In this document: one piece after another, positions 1-11,417 of the stretch
Layout of the letters: every line of letters starts with the position of its first letter
How positions within the stretch are numbered: position 1 is the first letter of the stretch
NCBI GenBank assembly: GCA_002786025.1
Contig: NHNW01000051.1
Span: 186,001-250,000 of the forward strand
DNA from: Zasmidium citrigriseum
Lineage: Eukaryota > Ascomycota > Dothideomycetes > Mycosphaerellales > Mycosphaerellaceae
DNA length: 64,000 nucleotides
Reading direction: 5' to 3'
Made by a program: the position numbers and the translations under genes
Notes under the pieces: model-generated
Seen by the model: the letters and a program-made list of their open reading frames with translations, nothing else
What the model was told of the DNA's origin: nothing
The model's database searches: none

Positions 1-1918
1 CAGAAGCGCCCCTAAGGCTTACAAACAGCGCGACCTCAGCCCCTTTCACGCGGCGGCATCTTCAAGCAGCGAGACCATATCATTACTTCGTCAATGGCAA
101 CGCCTAAGGCCTCAACCTGAACAAGCCATCCAGTGGTGTTCCGTATCCCTTGACGTCGTCTATCACGCCAGGCATTCATTCGCATGGCCGCAACGATCCT
201 TCACCAGGTACCACATATCTAGCGTAGGCACCTGCTTTTCGAAACATCTGCTCGTGTTCACAGCCTCGATTCAGGCCCATTGAAGTTTCGGCTGACAATA
301 CCACATAGTTTGATGACGGAGACACTACCGTAGCACGGACTAACGATGGAACATCACTAGAAGCGATGAAGTCGCATGCGCAGCAACGAGGCCAATCACG
401 CCGATACGAGCTCGCCCAATTTTGCGCTACTATCCACGGTCCAGATGCGAGACTACGAGAGACACTTACAGCACGCATGCTTCGCGATCATTCGCGAATA
501 TCAATTCACCGGAATTGTGGTAGGGATTGTGCGACAAGCGCAGACGCCAAATCCGACCTTCAAGCCCGCGCGCTCCGAACATCGCAAATATGTTTTAAGG
601 TACACATGATCACCTTCGTCAACAAGACGCAAGAGAATCTCACGCGATGACTTGCCGAATCGCTGCAGCCTGCTGTGCCTCCATGTGTCAATCCTTCACA
701 CGCTGAACATACTCCCGCAAAAGCCGCCGAGAAAGAACTCAATTAGTAGCTCGTGTCCACATCATGGTACTTGTCTCCACGCCTACGTCGCCGAATGGAT
801 ATGACGGAGGATATGCTTGAGGGAGGCATCACGAGGAACAGGCATCGACGTTCCCTTGAACGAGTGCAGCGGTCTGCAGCCGTGCAAGCCGGGTACAACG
901 TGGCCGGCGAGACACACGCTTCGCAAGTTCGGTGATGGACATGACTGGTTGACCACGGAATGAATCGACAATGCCTCTCGAAAAAGTCCTAATGAGGAAG
1001 CTGCCACGAGCCGCCATGGAACGATCATGGTGGAAGAGGGCTGTGCCTGCATCAGTCACCGTTTCGATTGCTGCAACGAACGGAATATCAAGACACGAGA
1101 CTCCTCTTGAGCCTTCGGATCTGCCAAACAGTATGTATGCATAGCCCCGTTCGATGCATACGCTGCCCCCCGTTTCTTCAATATCACCCTTCACGACAAC
1201 CACTTCGTACTCTCCTTACCAACGCTCCCTCACAGCCCTAACAACAGACCGGAGAGGAAGGGAGAAATAGATCAGGCAGCCACGTTCAAACATACCCGAT
1301 GCATTCTCCACTCTTCACTCCTTCCCCTTTCGGCTTGGAGACCTGAAGGACAACATTGGATGCCTCAGGACTTCAATTCTCGCATAGCCCCCATCCTTTT
1401 CGGACGATCTCCCGATGGTTGAGACAAGGTTAAAAATAAGAGAACAAGATCCTTCGAATGCGTGGTCGTCCACATGGTGCGCGAACGGAGGGTAGGCAGC
1501 AGGATTCTCGGCATGTGCGCGAGCTTTCGAGAGAATCTGACCTTAACGTTTATCAACGACGAAAAAGACGATCACATGACTTCCGGGTTTCTCAACTTCT
1601 GCTCGCCATCAGAGAAACCTGCGTGCTGGCAAGAGAGGCGCTTCAGCGCAGACGACAGGTATCGAAGGATCATCGCCATCAGCTGGAAGCTCCATCTGGC
1701 ATGGCGCGATATTACTGGCAGCGGCCTCTTTGCTCGAACCTCGCCACTGACGAAAGACAACATCGTGCAGATGTCGTGCCGTCAAAACGATCGGGCGACA
1801 ATCAAGCTCGGCCTTCTGCTCGACAATCCATTGACTCGCTCACACTGCACATTCAGCCTTTACATCCCACTGTTTGCAAGAGCAGGACAGTTGCTGCTGA
1901 AGAGAAGTCGCGCCTGAG
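1..1918. other. No supportable gene
   Basis: Only short, mutually overlapping reading frames are present on both strands, with no recognisable domain and no convincing splice structure. The longest are about 150 codons (1462-1917, plus) and 124 codons (829-1203, minus), and neither resembles a known family. The stretch precedes a HET gene and may hold its promoter or degraded sequence. No repeat or transposon signature is visible. Confidence 0.5.
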
Positions 1919-3859
1919 ATGGACATTTATCAAAATATAAACCGGGCAAAAAAAGAGATACGGCTTCTGGTGGTTCAGCCCGGCCATACAAGAGACCCTA
2001 TCTACACAAAGCTTCAGCACGTATCAATACATGGCGGCTCAGGCACACCATACGAGAGTATCTCGTACGCATGGGGCGACCAAAGCCGCCGCGGAACAAT
2101 ACATGTAGATGGACGGACCATGGATGTTCCAGCAAGTTCCGAGGACGTCCTACGCCGCATGCGACATCCGGATAGAGACCGCGTCGTGTGGATCGATGCC
2201 GTGTGTATCAACCAGGAGGACGTGACTGAACGGAACCACCAGGTCGCTTTGATGGGTGAGGTTTACTCCTTTGCATCGAGAAACCTCATCTGGCTTGGTC
2301 ACGGAAACGAGACGGCGGGAGTTGCCCTCGTTGGAATCCGCTCTGTTCTTGACGATGCTAGAGCAGAGACTGACGACCTGCGGCGCTATACAGAGACCAC
2401 CTTCGACGTCGAGAAGCGCGTCGTGCGATGGGCCAAGCAAGGGTTGCAAGTCCCCGTGGAATTTGATTCCCTTCTGCGATTGTATGCAAGCAACTGGTTC
2501 AAACGACTCTGGGGTAAGTTGCTCGGGCATCTTCAAGTTGAATCGTCCGCTCTTTGTAAAATTTGCAAAAGGGGGGTCCTACCATGGAAAGATCTGCCCA
2601 GCGGCACTCTGATGGCAAAGTATTCTCGAAACATTGCGTTCATGCTAACGACTGTCTCTTCTCAGTGTTTCAAGAAGCAGTCCTGGCCCGTCAAAATCTC
2701 TGCCATTACGGTTACCACGAAGTCGATCTCGTAGACCTCACCCGTGCGGCTCACTGGCTATCTTACAAGCAATCCTTCTTACCATTCTGCTTTGTGGACG
2801 AGATAGGTCTCCAGCACGCCGCCAAACTAGGCATCCACGCTGGAATTGACCTCAACAACAAATTCGTAGAAGATGCACGAGGCCGCCTGTTCAACCTTCT
2901 CGACAATTTGCGATCCTTTCAGGCCTCAGACGGCCGTGATCACGTCTATGGCCTTCTTGGTCTCTACCAGAGATTTCGTCCACACGAAGAGATACCTAAG
3001 TTACTGTTGCCTGACTACCGCAAGCAGAAGGACGAAGTCCTCCGCGATGCGACACGGCACGCCATCAATGAGAGCCAGGCGCTCAAATGCCTGAATTTCA
3101 TTTCACAGCGGACGGCACCGGAACCAGGCTCAGTCTCGAGTTGGGTGCCGCGATGGGATCAGCAATGGGATAGATTCAAAGACCCGTCGAGAAACCTGGA
3201 ACATTTCAATGCCTGTGGACCACACAATTGCTACTCTCCGCAAGAGTCCCCTGAGGGCCCCAACGTGCTCTCGGCCAAAGGCATCGGGTATCGACGAGGT
3301 TCTGCGGCCGCTGTGGACGGTCGATCGAGATCAGGATGCCTTAGCTTACATCGCAGCCCTGGAGAACCTCGACCACGCCCTCAAAGAATGCGTACATCCT
3401 GATGACGCCCATCGAGACAACATCATAGCGGAGACTCTCAGCAAAGGCATGGATTATCAACGTCAGCCCCTCTCCAGTAAGACGGCGCTCGAGGGTTACC
3501 ATGCATGGAGAGACTACATCACCCTGCACAATACCCTTCCTCCTTCTTACCGAAAGCCCATCTCCTCTTCCACCATCCGCAAAGCCGCTGAGTACGACAA
3601 TGCCTTCGTGGGCGCCTGTTTCCACCAGAATATCTTCGTTACTAAGCAGGGCCGTTTCGGCATTGGTCCTCCTAGTACACTGGCTGGAGATCTAGTCGCT
3701 GTGCTTTGGGGATGTTCGTGGCCTGTAGTCCTTAGACCTGAGTCGTCTGAGACATATGCAGTCGTTGGCACGTCGTGGGTCCATGGCGTTATGCAGGGCG
3801 AGGCCGTCCCAGGCCACGAGAGGCTGACGAAAGAGGAGGAGTGCTTCCTCTTATCCTGA
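1919..3859 (+). CDS. HET-domain (heterokaryon incompatibility) protein, frameshifted
   Basis: This is a heterokaryon-incompatibility (HET, PF06985) type protein, a family whose members trigger cell death after fusion of unlike hyphae. The HET blocks are in order: YESISYAWGD, VWIDAVCINQED, an RNHQVALMGEVYS stretch and WFKRLWVFQEA. The last block is created only when the intron at 2514-2665 is removed (GTAAG donor, CTAAC branch, CTCAG acceptor). The C-terminal block found in many HET proteins (GPP-T--GD-V-VL-GC, then VHG-MQGEA) is also present, but in another frame. The switch falls at about 3286-3288, in a GGG run where one base fewer would join AKGIG to IDEVL and give about 595 residues. No intron explains it. 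The gene is therefore either a fresh pseudogene or carries a one-base sequence error. As it stands, the frame ends at 3402. Confidence 0.8.
2514..2665 (+). other. Intron of the HET gene
   Basis: The donor is GTAAGT after a tryptophan codon plus one base. GCTAAC lies 17 bases before the CTCAG acceptor. Splicing restores the conserved HET block W-V-F-Q-E, which confirms the boundaries. At 152 bp it is longer than most introns in the window. Confidence 0.85.
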
Positions 3860-4200
3860 ACCATAACTCCATCCCCTCGTATGTGTCGAACGAGAGTCCA
3901 GCTGTGATAGGTAATAGAGGTTATACAAAGCCTGAACGGGTTTGTTGAATGTCGAGAACTGTACTTCTTTCGAATGCCTCGCTATCTGTAGCGTTCAATC
4001 GATGCACGCTCTAAGCACCTTCTCTCCCAACGGTCGTGTAGTGTCCTTGCCGGACCCAATAACGAGTCCCTCCTCACTCATGCACCCTCCTCCCAAAGCA
4101 AACACCACCCGGGGTATATCATCCCTGTCTCCCTCTCTCAATTCAACAGACTCTTCACGTTGATCTTCCCCGAATCCCTGCGAACAGAACCAGACCCCTC
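3860..4200. other. Intergenic, convergent 3' ends
   Basis: This spacer lies between the 3' ends of the HET gene (plus) and DCN1 (minus). No reading frame of interest and no clear repeat are visible. Confidence 0.5.
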
Positions 4201-5265
4201 CTACGAGATTTCCATCGCATCCCCCTTACCCACACCCTTCTCCTCCTTAACCCACTCCACAAACTCATCAATCACACTCGGCCAACTGCTCTCCTCGCTC
4301 CAGAAGCCCAGCGTCTCATCCTTGACCGTCTCCTCCGCAAACGTGAGAGTCTGCTTCCACAAGTCCTTGTTGACCGCCTTCTTGACCTTGCTCTCGTAGA
4401 ATTCAATCCACCACTCGAGCCACGGGCAGTTCCGCGTCTTCCACTCCCACGCGGGCGACGTGAAGAGCACGCGCCAGAACTCGGTTGCCATCTCCATCGG
4501 CAGGGCTTTTTGCTTCTCTTGTAGGGCGAGCTGGAAGGTGTGGTTGTAGACGTTGCGGAAGAGGGTGCGGTCGGTGGGGAGTTGGGACCGCCGCTGGAGG
4601 ACGACGTTGCGCATTTTGGGTAGAGTGTCGACGCCGACGTCGCTCCAGCCGTCTACGAAGCCATCGCGCGTGATGACGCCTAATGAGGGCGATTGGACGA
4701 CTTCGAAGAAGACGAGGGCGCCGACATCTGAGATGTCGATCTGGAGTTCGCCGAGGAGGTTGCCGGTGCCTTCGATGTTGATTTCGTCGGGGGAGTTCTT
4801 CGGATCGTCACGGTACTTGTCGAAGGTCTTCTTGAGGGGAGCGGCGAGGGGGTTGTTGCCGCTCGAGGGGTTGTTGAAGAAGCTGCGAAAGAAGTTCATG
4901 TTAGCTGCGTTCTGTCTCGAATCTTGCTCGTGCCGTGTGCTTATCAAACGCGACAAAGCTCCAAGAAGTGGGGTGACGCAGTCTTCCACTCGCATCTCCT
5001 TTCCCCTGCTCTTTGCTGCCTGCTGCCGCGAAGCCCTTCGTATCAAGACAGATATCCACCCCAGCTCATCCACCCTCTGCACCTTTTCTGTGCCCGTCGC
5101 GCTCGCTCTTGCAAAAAGAACATCCATAACTTACGCATTAACAGCTGCACCCACATTCCAATTATGCTGCTTCAGCATCTTCGACGCTGCCGTCTTGTCG
5201 GCCTGCGTGACGCTGATGAACTCGGTGATGGCGGCCCTCTGCTGAGGGGTGTGTGCTGAAGGCAT
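4201..5265 (-). CDS. dcn1: DCN1-like protein, E3 for cullin neddylation
   Basis: DCN1 helps transfer NEDD8/Rub1 onto cullins and so activates SCF-type ubiquitin ligases. The model has two exons, 5265-5135 and 4882-4201. The intron of 252 bp has a GTAAG donor, a GCTAAC branch and a CGCAG acceptor. The 270-residue product starts with a UBA-like segment (TEFISVTQADK, then LKQHNWNVGAAVNAFF). It continues into the potentiating-neddylation (PONY/DUF298) domain, with the EINIEGTGNLLGEL and FWRVLFT stretches and a C-terminal WPSVIDEFVEW helix. Length and order match the family. An upstream exon at 5583-5496, starting MPKRKAEVVDL, splices in phase onto codon 4 (intron 5495-5256, GACTAAC branch, CTTCAG acceptor). 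That would give a 296-residue form with a basic, nuclear-type N-terminus. I prefer the shorter form because its start resembles other fungal DCN1 proteins. Confidence 0.88.
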
Positions 5266-5583
5266 GGCGTTAGTCGTAGGTCGAGGATCGATATCGCGTG
5301 TCAGGATTGCATTGGCGATAGGGTGTGCAGGTGGAAAAGGAGAGAAATGTTGTAGATTGCTCAACCAGCAAGGTCTCGAGATTGAAGTGAAGAGGTGACG
5401 GTGACGGAACGTGGGGGCCGCGTTGCGGGGCACCGCGCCTCGGGCAGCCGACAGCATCACCGACCACCGAAAAGATAGGGAACTGGGTAACGCACAGATC
5501 TTGGTCTTCTTCATCTTGCTCTTCAGCAGCTCCTCATTGTCGTCCATGGTCAAATCAACCACCTCGGCTTTCCGTTTGGGCAT

Positions 5584-6198
5584 CTCGCAATGTGTCGCGT
5601 CGAATGAAGGGAACGTGCGTGTCAACAAGCGAGAATTGGTGAGAAAGCGAGTCGAGGTCAGAATGATAGAAGCGGGCGAAGCGTCATGAAGGTGTTGTTG
5701 GACGTGTGTTGCAGGCAGAAGCGACCGAAGAGTCAAGAACGGTGAAGGGCGGTTAATAGGGAAAGGGATAGTGATGGACCGACACGTGAAGGCGCGAAGG
5801 GCGAAGCACATGGCAACGTCCATGCTTTTCCGCCATTGCTTCACTTCACTCGAGGCAAAATAGGAAGGAACGACATCATCTCCAACAACAAATTAATTGT
5901 CCCTCTCGTATCCCATATCCTGCTGCAATGCGATGCAACTGTCTATCTACACACATTACAGTCTGTGCAACCTTGGTAAGAATCTGTGCCTCCACCATCG
6001 TATCAACACCCTCTCTTCACGAGACATCTCTCATCGAGCAGTGGGTGAAGCCCGAAGCTCTTCGGTACATCGACACGATCCAGTCTTGGGTCTCCTGTTA
6101 CGACAAAAGCTCAAACGCATCAATCAATCAACATTTCTACACTTGCGTCGAGGCTGGTGGGGTCGGTGGAAGTTGCAGGCAGGGCAGCGAGAACCCAC
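5584..6198. other. Intergenic between DCN1 5' side and MVP1 3' end
   Basis: This holds the probable DCN1 promoter and the MVP1 3' untranslated region. Short frames occur on the plus strand, but none has coding character. Confidence 0.4.
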
Positions 6199-8476
6199 CT
6201 AGTCTCCTACACCATAACCAATGTCAGCATTCTATTGTGATCATGTCTCTGCATTCCTGCACTCACCTTGCGGCATGCCCTCAACAGCGTCAACCAAGCC
6301 CCGGAAGTTGTCTGCTTGCAGCTCCGAGTACTTCACTCGCTCCTGCGCCCAGTCCTGGTGCAGTCGAGAGACGCGGTATTGAGTGTGCTGGAAGTACAGC
6401 AGCTCGTCACGAATGCACTCCTTGATAAAGACGCCACGTGCGTGTTGATCGACAATGCTTTGCTTGTCCTGTCATCCATGCGTTAGCATCTCGCCCTAAC
6501 CCAATGGTGGAGAAGACTCACAGTGGTAATCGCATTTCCAACCTTCTCGGCCTCTCCAGGCTTCGCAGCATCGCCCTTCGCTCGAATCGCCTGCAACTTC
6601 TGCTCATTCGACTGGATTCTCTTCTCCAACGCCGGGATATTATCCTTGGCGTATCGGTCCCGGCGATCAAACATGTCCCGCATGCTGACCAAAGAATCTC
6701 GCATCGTCTTAAGATCCTCCAGCACACCTTCATCCCAGGCTCTCGCTTCGTCTTCGAGGAGCGACTGCGAGGTGCCGATGTGCTTTGCAGTGCTTTTGAT
6801 ACCTTCGTTGAGCAGAGGTACATCGTTGGTGTCGATCGCGTAAGTATCGGCACTCGTTTCCGTAAGAGTGTTGAGGTTCATGTTGATCCGGCCGTATTCC
6901 GCTGCAATGCCTTCTTTGCGCTTGCACACACGTTCGACAAGATTGCAGAGGTTGATGTACAAGTCAGCGCTTCTCCGCACGCCAGATCTGACAGTGTCGA
7001 AAGTCTCCTGAAGATTCTGTGGCAGGCTGTCCTCGAGTGATGGTGGCAAAGCACGTCCAACGAATTCCTCCTGAACACTGATAGTGGCCTGTTTCCGCCA
7101 GACGGCAAGCTCCTATAGAACGAGTTAGCGACAACCGTAATCTAGAGTAGGGAGGGACGTGCATCTACCGTAGGCACCGTGAGAAACATCACCACCAACT
7201 GCTCCTCCCTCAACACCGGATGACGAACAAGCGCATTAGCAAACCTTGCCAGCCCTCTCCGTCTCTTCTCGATGAAAGTCGCATCCGCAGCGATGTGATT
7301 GCCGTTAATCGCAACTCTTTTCGGCGGTAGTAGTGGCAGCTGTCGGAAGGGGTATCGCTTGTGCAGGCAATCCAGCAACCAGACGAAGTCGCTGTATCGT
7401 CGAATGACCTTGCTGTTGCGGCGTATCGAGGCAACTTCGTAGTTTCGGTGCTGGAACATGAACATGCCCTCTTTCTCCTCCAGCAAATTCACCGTGACCA
7501 GCTCCTCTGCACCCTTGCTCATTACTGGCCGAGGCTGCGGCTGTCTTCGTACGGTCCCTGAGGCACCGCCTTCGTCCCCGAACCCATCACCCTCGCCCCC
7601 GGTACCTGCAGCTCCAAAGCCTTGTGCATTGGCCGGATTATAAGTCGTTCCACCCCAGCTGCCCGTACTTTCACCAGCACTGCTATGTGGCGCCTGCCCA
7701 TTGCTATACCCACCAGCACCAGTCTCCGCCGACTCCGAAGCACCAGTAGTAAAGGTACTCGTCGTCCTCTGCGTAGCCCCAATTCCATTCAAATGCCCAT
7801 GTCCCTTATGCATCTGCGGACTAGCCCAGGGATCATTCTCCCCAAAGCCCGCCCCAAAGCTCGGCTTCCTCACACCTCCACTGTTATCCTGACTCTGCGT
7901 CGCGCCCGCCATCTGCTGCTGCGGCTGAGGTCTCTGTGGCGTTTGCTTCACCGACGATACAGGCAACTCCGGCTCCGGCAATCGACTCCTCCTCTCATCA
8001 ACAGCATCCAACCCAAGCTCCTCTCCCTCCTTCGCAAGTCCAATCAAGGCAACGAGAACGTTGAACTCGCCCCTCCCAAACTTCTCGCCTTGCTGTCCAA
8101 GGATTGTGAATATCTTCTCCCGATCCTGAGAATCAATCCCGCAATCCCTCACCAATCCCTCACACTCCGCTCGACTGACAGAGCCGCCCTGCTGCAGCGC
8201 GTCGAAAGCGTCAATGTACGACTCCGGCACGTCGCTGTCCGCCAACAGATTCTTGACCAGACTATTCCCTGTACCTTTCTTCTTCGAGGGCGTGAAACCC
8301 CACGGCGAGTCGTCCTGATGCTGGTCCTCGGCGCCGCTGTCCGCGAAGATGGAGGATGAGGTAGGCTTAGACGGCGTGCCCGGGCCGTCGTCGAAGAGGG
8401 AGGATTTCGTGTTGTTGTTGGAGGTGGCGTTGGAGGTGCGTGAGGGCAGGGCGTCGTCGTCGCCGAAGAGCGACAT
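6199..8476 (-). CDS. mvp1: Sorting nexin MVP1 (SNX8-like)
   Basis: MVP1 is a PX-BAR sorting nexin that binds phosphatidylinositol 3-phosphate on endosomes and supports retrograde sorting. There are four exons: 8476-7169, 7112-6522, 6468-6267 and an 8-base terminal exon 6206-6199. The 53-60 bp introns keep phase throughout and give 702 residues. The disordered, Gly/Ser-rich N-terminal half carries an EH-like segment (LLADSDVPESYIDAFDAL, residues ~78-95). The PX domain follows (RNSKVIRRYSDFVWLLDCL, then RRRGLARFANALVRHP), and then a helical BAR region ending in IVDQHARGVFIKECIRDEL. Retaining the last intron would add a few residues before another stop, so the extreme C-terminus is uncertain. 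It shares strand with palH upstream, and both proteins work in membrane trafficking; that link is only positional. Confidence 0.92.
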
Positions 8477-9029
8477 GATGGTCGGTGGATTGGGCTAAGT
8501 AGGTGCGATGCGGCAGATGTGATGCAAGGATCCGGTTCGGGCGGTGGCTGTTGCTGCGGTTGCGATAAGCAACGACTCGGGCTTGCTGCGGCGGTTCAAT
8601 GGGAAGAAAGAGAAGCAAGAGATTTGGCTGAGAGGACAGAGATTCTGGCGAGTACAGAGGAGAGATGATATGTCACAGGCAAGGCAGCTGTCAATTGGAG
8701 GTGCTGCGCAGACGAAGCTCTCTCGCCATGCTTCCGTCTGGGATCTTGACAACTTGATTGGCCGATATCACAGCCGCAGAACGACTTCGCTTCGACGCCA
8801 GCATGTGAAAAGACCAGCACATCGATGGACGTATTTGAGATTTCATTCATCGTTGATCGTTTCTTCAGTATGTACATTATGTGCATAACATATCTACAAC
8901 GTCGTTAGACGGTTGACAGAGGTCTTCCAAGAGCCTCTCATCGAAATCAACCTCCAATGACAATGGGTATATGCAATAGCCACCAACGCCTCGCTAAATC
9001 ATCAAAATCCCACAGAAACCAAGATACTT
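8477..9029. other. Intergenic, MVP1 promoter side
   Basis: This lies between the MVP1 start codon and the palH stop codon, and presumably contains the MVP1 promoter and palH terminator. No gene is visible. Confidence 0.4.
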
Positions 9030-11417
9030 TTACTCATTCGAGGGTGTATGTCTGTGAGAACCTGCTGGGCCTGATCCAGCACTGCTCGTGTTGTTTCTCG
9101 ACGGCGTCTCTTGTGGGGTCCTCCGCGCAGGGGCAGGTACAACGACAGTGCCGACTCTGCGATTGACCGGGCTAATGTCATCCGCACGAGGAGGGCCTAT
9201 CCGACCACTACTTGGTGAAGCAGTGGATCGCGCTGTGACTGGATGACTGGGACTGAAGTCTTCAGCCCGGGGTGGCATTGGCTGTGGCGTAGATACAAAC
9301 TGCCTCTGCGCCTGCTGACTCTCCGATGTCAAGGTTGTCGAAGTAGTGCCGTTGGAAATCCGTGGATCCTGTTCCTCGGCCGCGGGAGCTGATGCTTGCA
9401 TTGGAGCTGGCGCCGATACTGGCGAAGTCACGATGGCGTTCTCATCGGGACTCCACGTCCTTCCGCTTCCTCGCGGCTGTGCTGGAATAACAGTCACAGG
9501 TAATGGAGCTTCAGGCTTGCGACGAGCGGTGCGGTCACGCAGCCTGCCCCCAGTGTCGTTCGCCAGCATTCCAATACGATTCCTGAGATCCCAGTTGGCG
9601 AGACTTGACGCAGGCGTGCTTGACCGTGGTGCGCCTGTAGCAGCAACGCGAGCCCTTTGCACTTCCTGTGGAGGTGACGTGCGCTTCCGCTTGAAGGGGT
9701 TCGGCACCGACAGCCATCGCGATTGTTCGCGATGTCGGTTCTTGTTCGTTTCGTCTTCATCCTCCTCAATGATATCTTTCTCATTGAGTTGATCTGCTCC
9801 TGACTTGCCTTGCTGCGTTGCCGGTTTCCTTTGCTGGTTGCGCCGCCGTATCGGTTGCGGCACGTCCGCCACTGGATGGTATCGGACGACGTACACTGTG
9901 CTTGCCGCACTGTTCGATTCGTCTCTACTCACAGGACTCGCGATAGGCGGCGGAGGTGTTGGTCCACCCAAGACATTTGAGCGTCGCTGCTCACTCGGCC
10001 TGATCTGGTTGTCAAATGTAACGGTCCCAGCTCTGCCGTCAGTTCGAGCTTGCTGGTCGCTGCTCGAATTCGGCTCTGAATTGGAATGCGTTCGCCCAAG
10101 CGGAAAATGTTGAGGAGATTGCTGATGGCGTTGTCGAAAGCGGTTCGCAACACCACTAAGCCCTTGCTCGACCATGTTTTGTTGATTTCCACCACCAGGA
10201 TCATCATTGCCGCCAGGTCTTCGAAAGTTGCGTCGCAAATTTCGACTTTGAGTCCAGGCAGCCTCTTCGCTGGGCATCACGTCCAGCATTTCATCGCCAT
10301 CAAATACTTCTCTCCCAAGAATACCATCCTTCTTGTCGTCTCGTTCGAGAGCCTCTATCCGCTCTACCCATTCCCATACGACTACAGCTGCGGCAGCAGC
10401 GCCGACCCAACGAAAGTAGTCACCCCAACCAGCAACATCTTGGTTAGAGACGTCGGTGATGAAGAAGACCACAGGAGTAAGAATTGATACCAATGACAAC
10501 AATGCGATCAGCGAAATGCTGCGCATTTTGGCATGGTAGTACGAATACCGTCGTTTCGTCAGGGAGTAGTACATGACCCATGCCGCATAGAGAAGTCCAA
10601 GTGCCAGTTCGAACAGGTAGGAAAGGGCCGGTATCGCGTCCACAAAATGTCGTCCTCTGGGTTGTGAGTTGATCAAGAATGAGTTTAAACATGAGAATAT
10701 CGTGTCCAGGATGATCAAAACAAACCCGATCCACTTGATCAACACTTTCTCCTTGTGTCGTGGGAAAAGCCGTATCAGCGTCTGCACTTGCGCCAGCCAA
10801 AGGAATATGTCCGATATCACCCGCGTTATTCGTATTTCAAGAGACCCCAGCACTTGTTTTCGCATGTCGCCTGCGTCCATGTATCCCGCGTAATATTGAT
10901 TCTGAGCCACTTCGAGCGTGTCTGCCGTTGCGATCGTGAGGGATATTGCGACCAGTATTGCTGCGACCTTTTGTAACCACGGTCTTGAACCCGATCCTGA
11001 TAGACCCGATATGCCTCCATTTGCACCCCCAATTATCCCATGTCCATTGGTGAATGCTGGCGCGGTATTTGGTAGACCAAAGAACGAAGTACGGGGCGTG
11101 ATGGTCAACATCACCACCAGCACCCATGCGATGACGGTCGCGGCGGCGATGACATAGACCATGGGTATTGTCGAGGCATAGAAAGGGTCTCTGAGGTAGC
11201 CGATGGGAAAGGTCTCGCCGGCCTGGGTACCGGTGCATTCTGGCTGGAAAATGACATCGGTGGTAAGGGTGATAGCTGAGGAGTCGCCCAGCTGAATGAC
11301 ACCGTTACTCGGCAGCGTGAAGGGGGTACAGTGGGCTTGCGTCTGGGAGCTGGTCTCGGTGGGCAGATTCCATAGCTGGCGCGCGGCGAGGTGAGGTTGC
11401 GGATCATCTGGAAACAT
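9030..11417 (-). CDS. palH: pH-response sensor PalH/RIM21
   Basis: PalH/Rim21 is the plasma-membrane sensor of the ambient-pH pathway; with arrestin-like PalF and ESCRT proteins it leads to proteolytic activation of PacC. The single 2388-base exon encodes 795 residues. The extracellular N-terminus carries an HCTPF-LPSNGVI stretch. About seven hydrophobic segments lie between residues ~85 and ~350 (for example VYVIAAATVIAWVLVVML and ALSYLFELALGLLYAAWVMYY). The family hallmark sits just after the last of them: WVERIEALERDDKKDGILG, then EVFDGDEMLDV. The remaining ~400 residues form a long, disordered, Pro/Ser/Arg-rich cytoplasmic tail, expected for PalF binding. Three GCCAAG (PacC-type) hexamers lie within 600 bases upstream. 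Identification is firm; the exact start is likely but not proven. Confidence 0.93.
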   Translation of the reverse strand: MFPDDPQPHLAARQLWNLPTETSSQTQAHCTPFTLPSNGVIQLGDSSAITLTTDVIFQPECTGTQAGETFPIGYLRDPFYASTIPMVYVIAAATVIAWVLVVMLTITPRTSFFGLPNTAPAFTNGHGIIGGANGGISGLSGSGSRPWLQKVAAILVAISLTIATADTLEVAQNQYYAGYMDAGDMRKQVLGSLEIRITRVISDIFLWLAQVQTLIRLFPRHKEKVLIKWIGFVLIILDTIFSCLNSFLINSQPRGRHFVDAIPALSYLFELALGLLYAAWVMYYSLTKRRYSYYHAKMRSISLIALLSLVSILTPVVFFITDVSNQDVAGWGDYFRWVGAAAAAVVVWEWVERIEALERDDKKDGILGREVFDGDEMLDVMPSEEAAWTQSRNLRRNFRRPGGNDDPGGGNQQNMVEQGLSGVANRFRQRHQQSPQHFPLGRTHSNSEPNSSSDQQARTDGRAGTVTFDNQIRPSEQRRSNVLGGPTPPPPIASPVSRDESNSAASTVYVVRYHPVADVPQPIRRRNQQRKPATQQGKSGADQLNEKDIIEEDEDETNKNRHREQSRWLSVPNPFKRKRTSPPQEVQRARVAATGAPRSSTPASSLANWDLRNRIGMLANDTGGRLRDRTARRKPEAPLPVTVIPAQPRGSGRTWSPDENAIVTSPVSAPAPMQASAPAAEEQDPRISNGTTSTTLTSESQQAQRQFVSTPQPMPPRAEDFSPSHPVTARSTASPSSGRIGPPRADDISPVNRRVGTVVVPAPARRTPQETPSRNNTSSAGSGPAGSHRHTPSNE

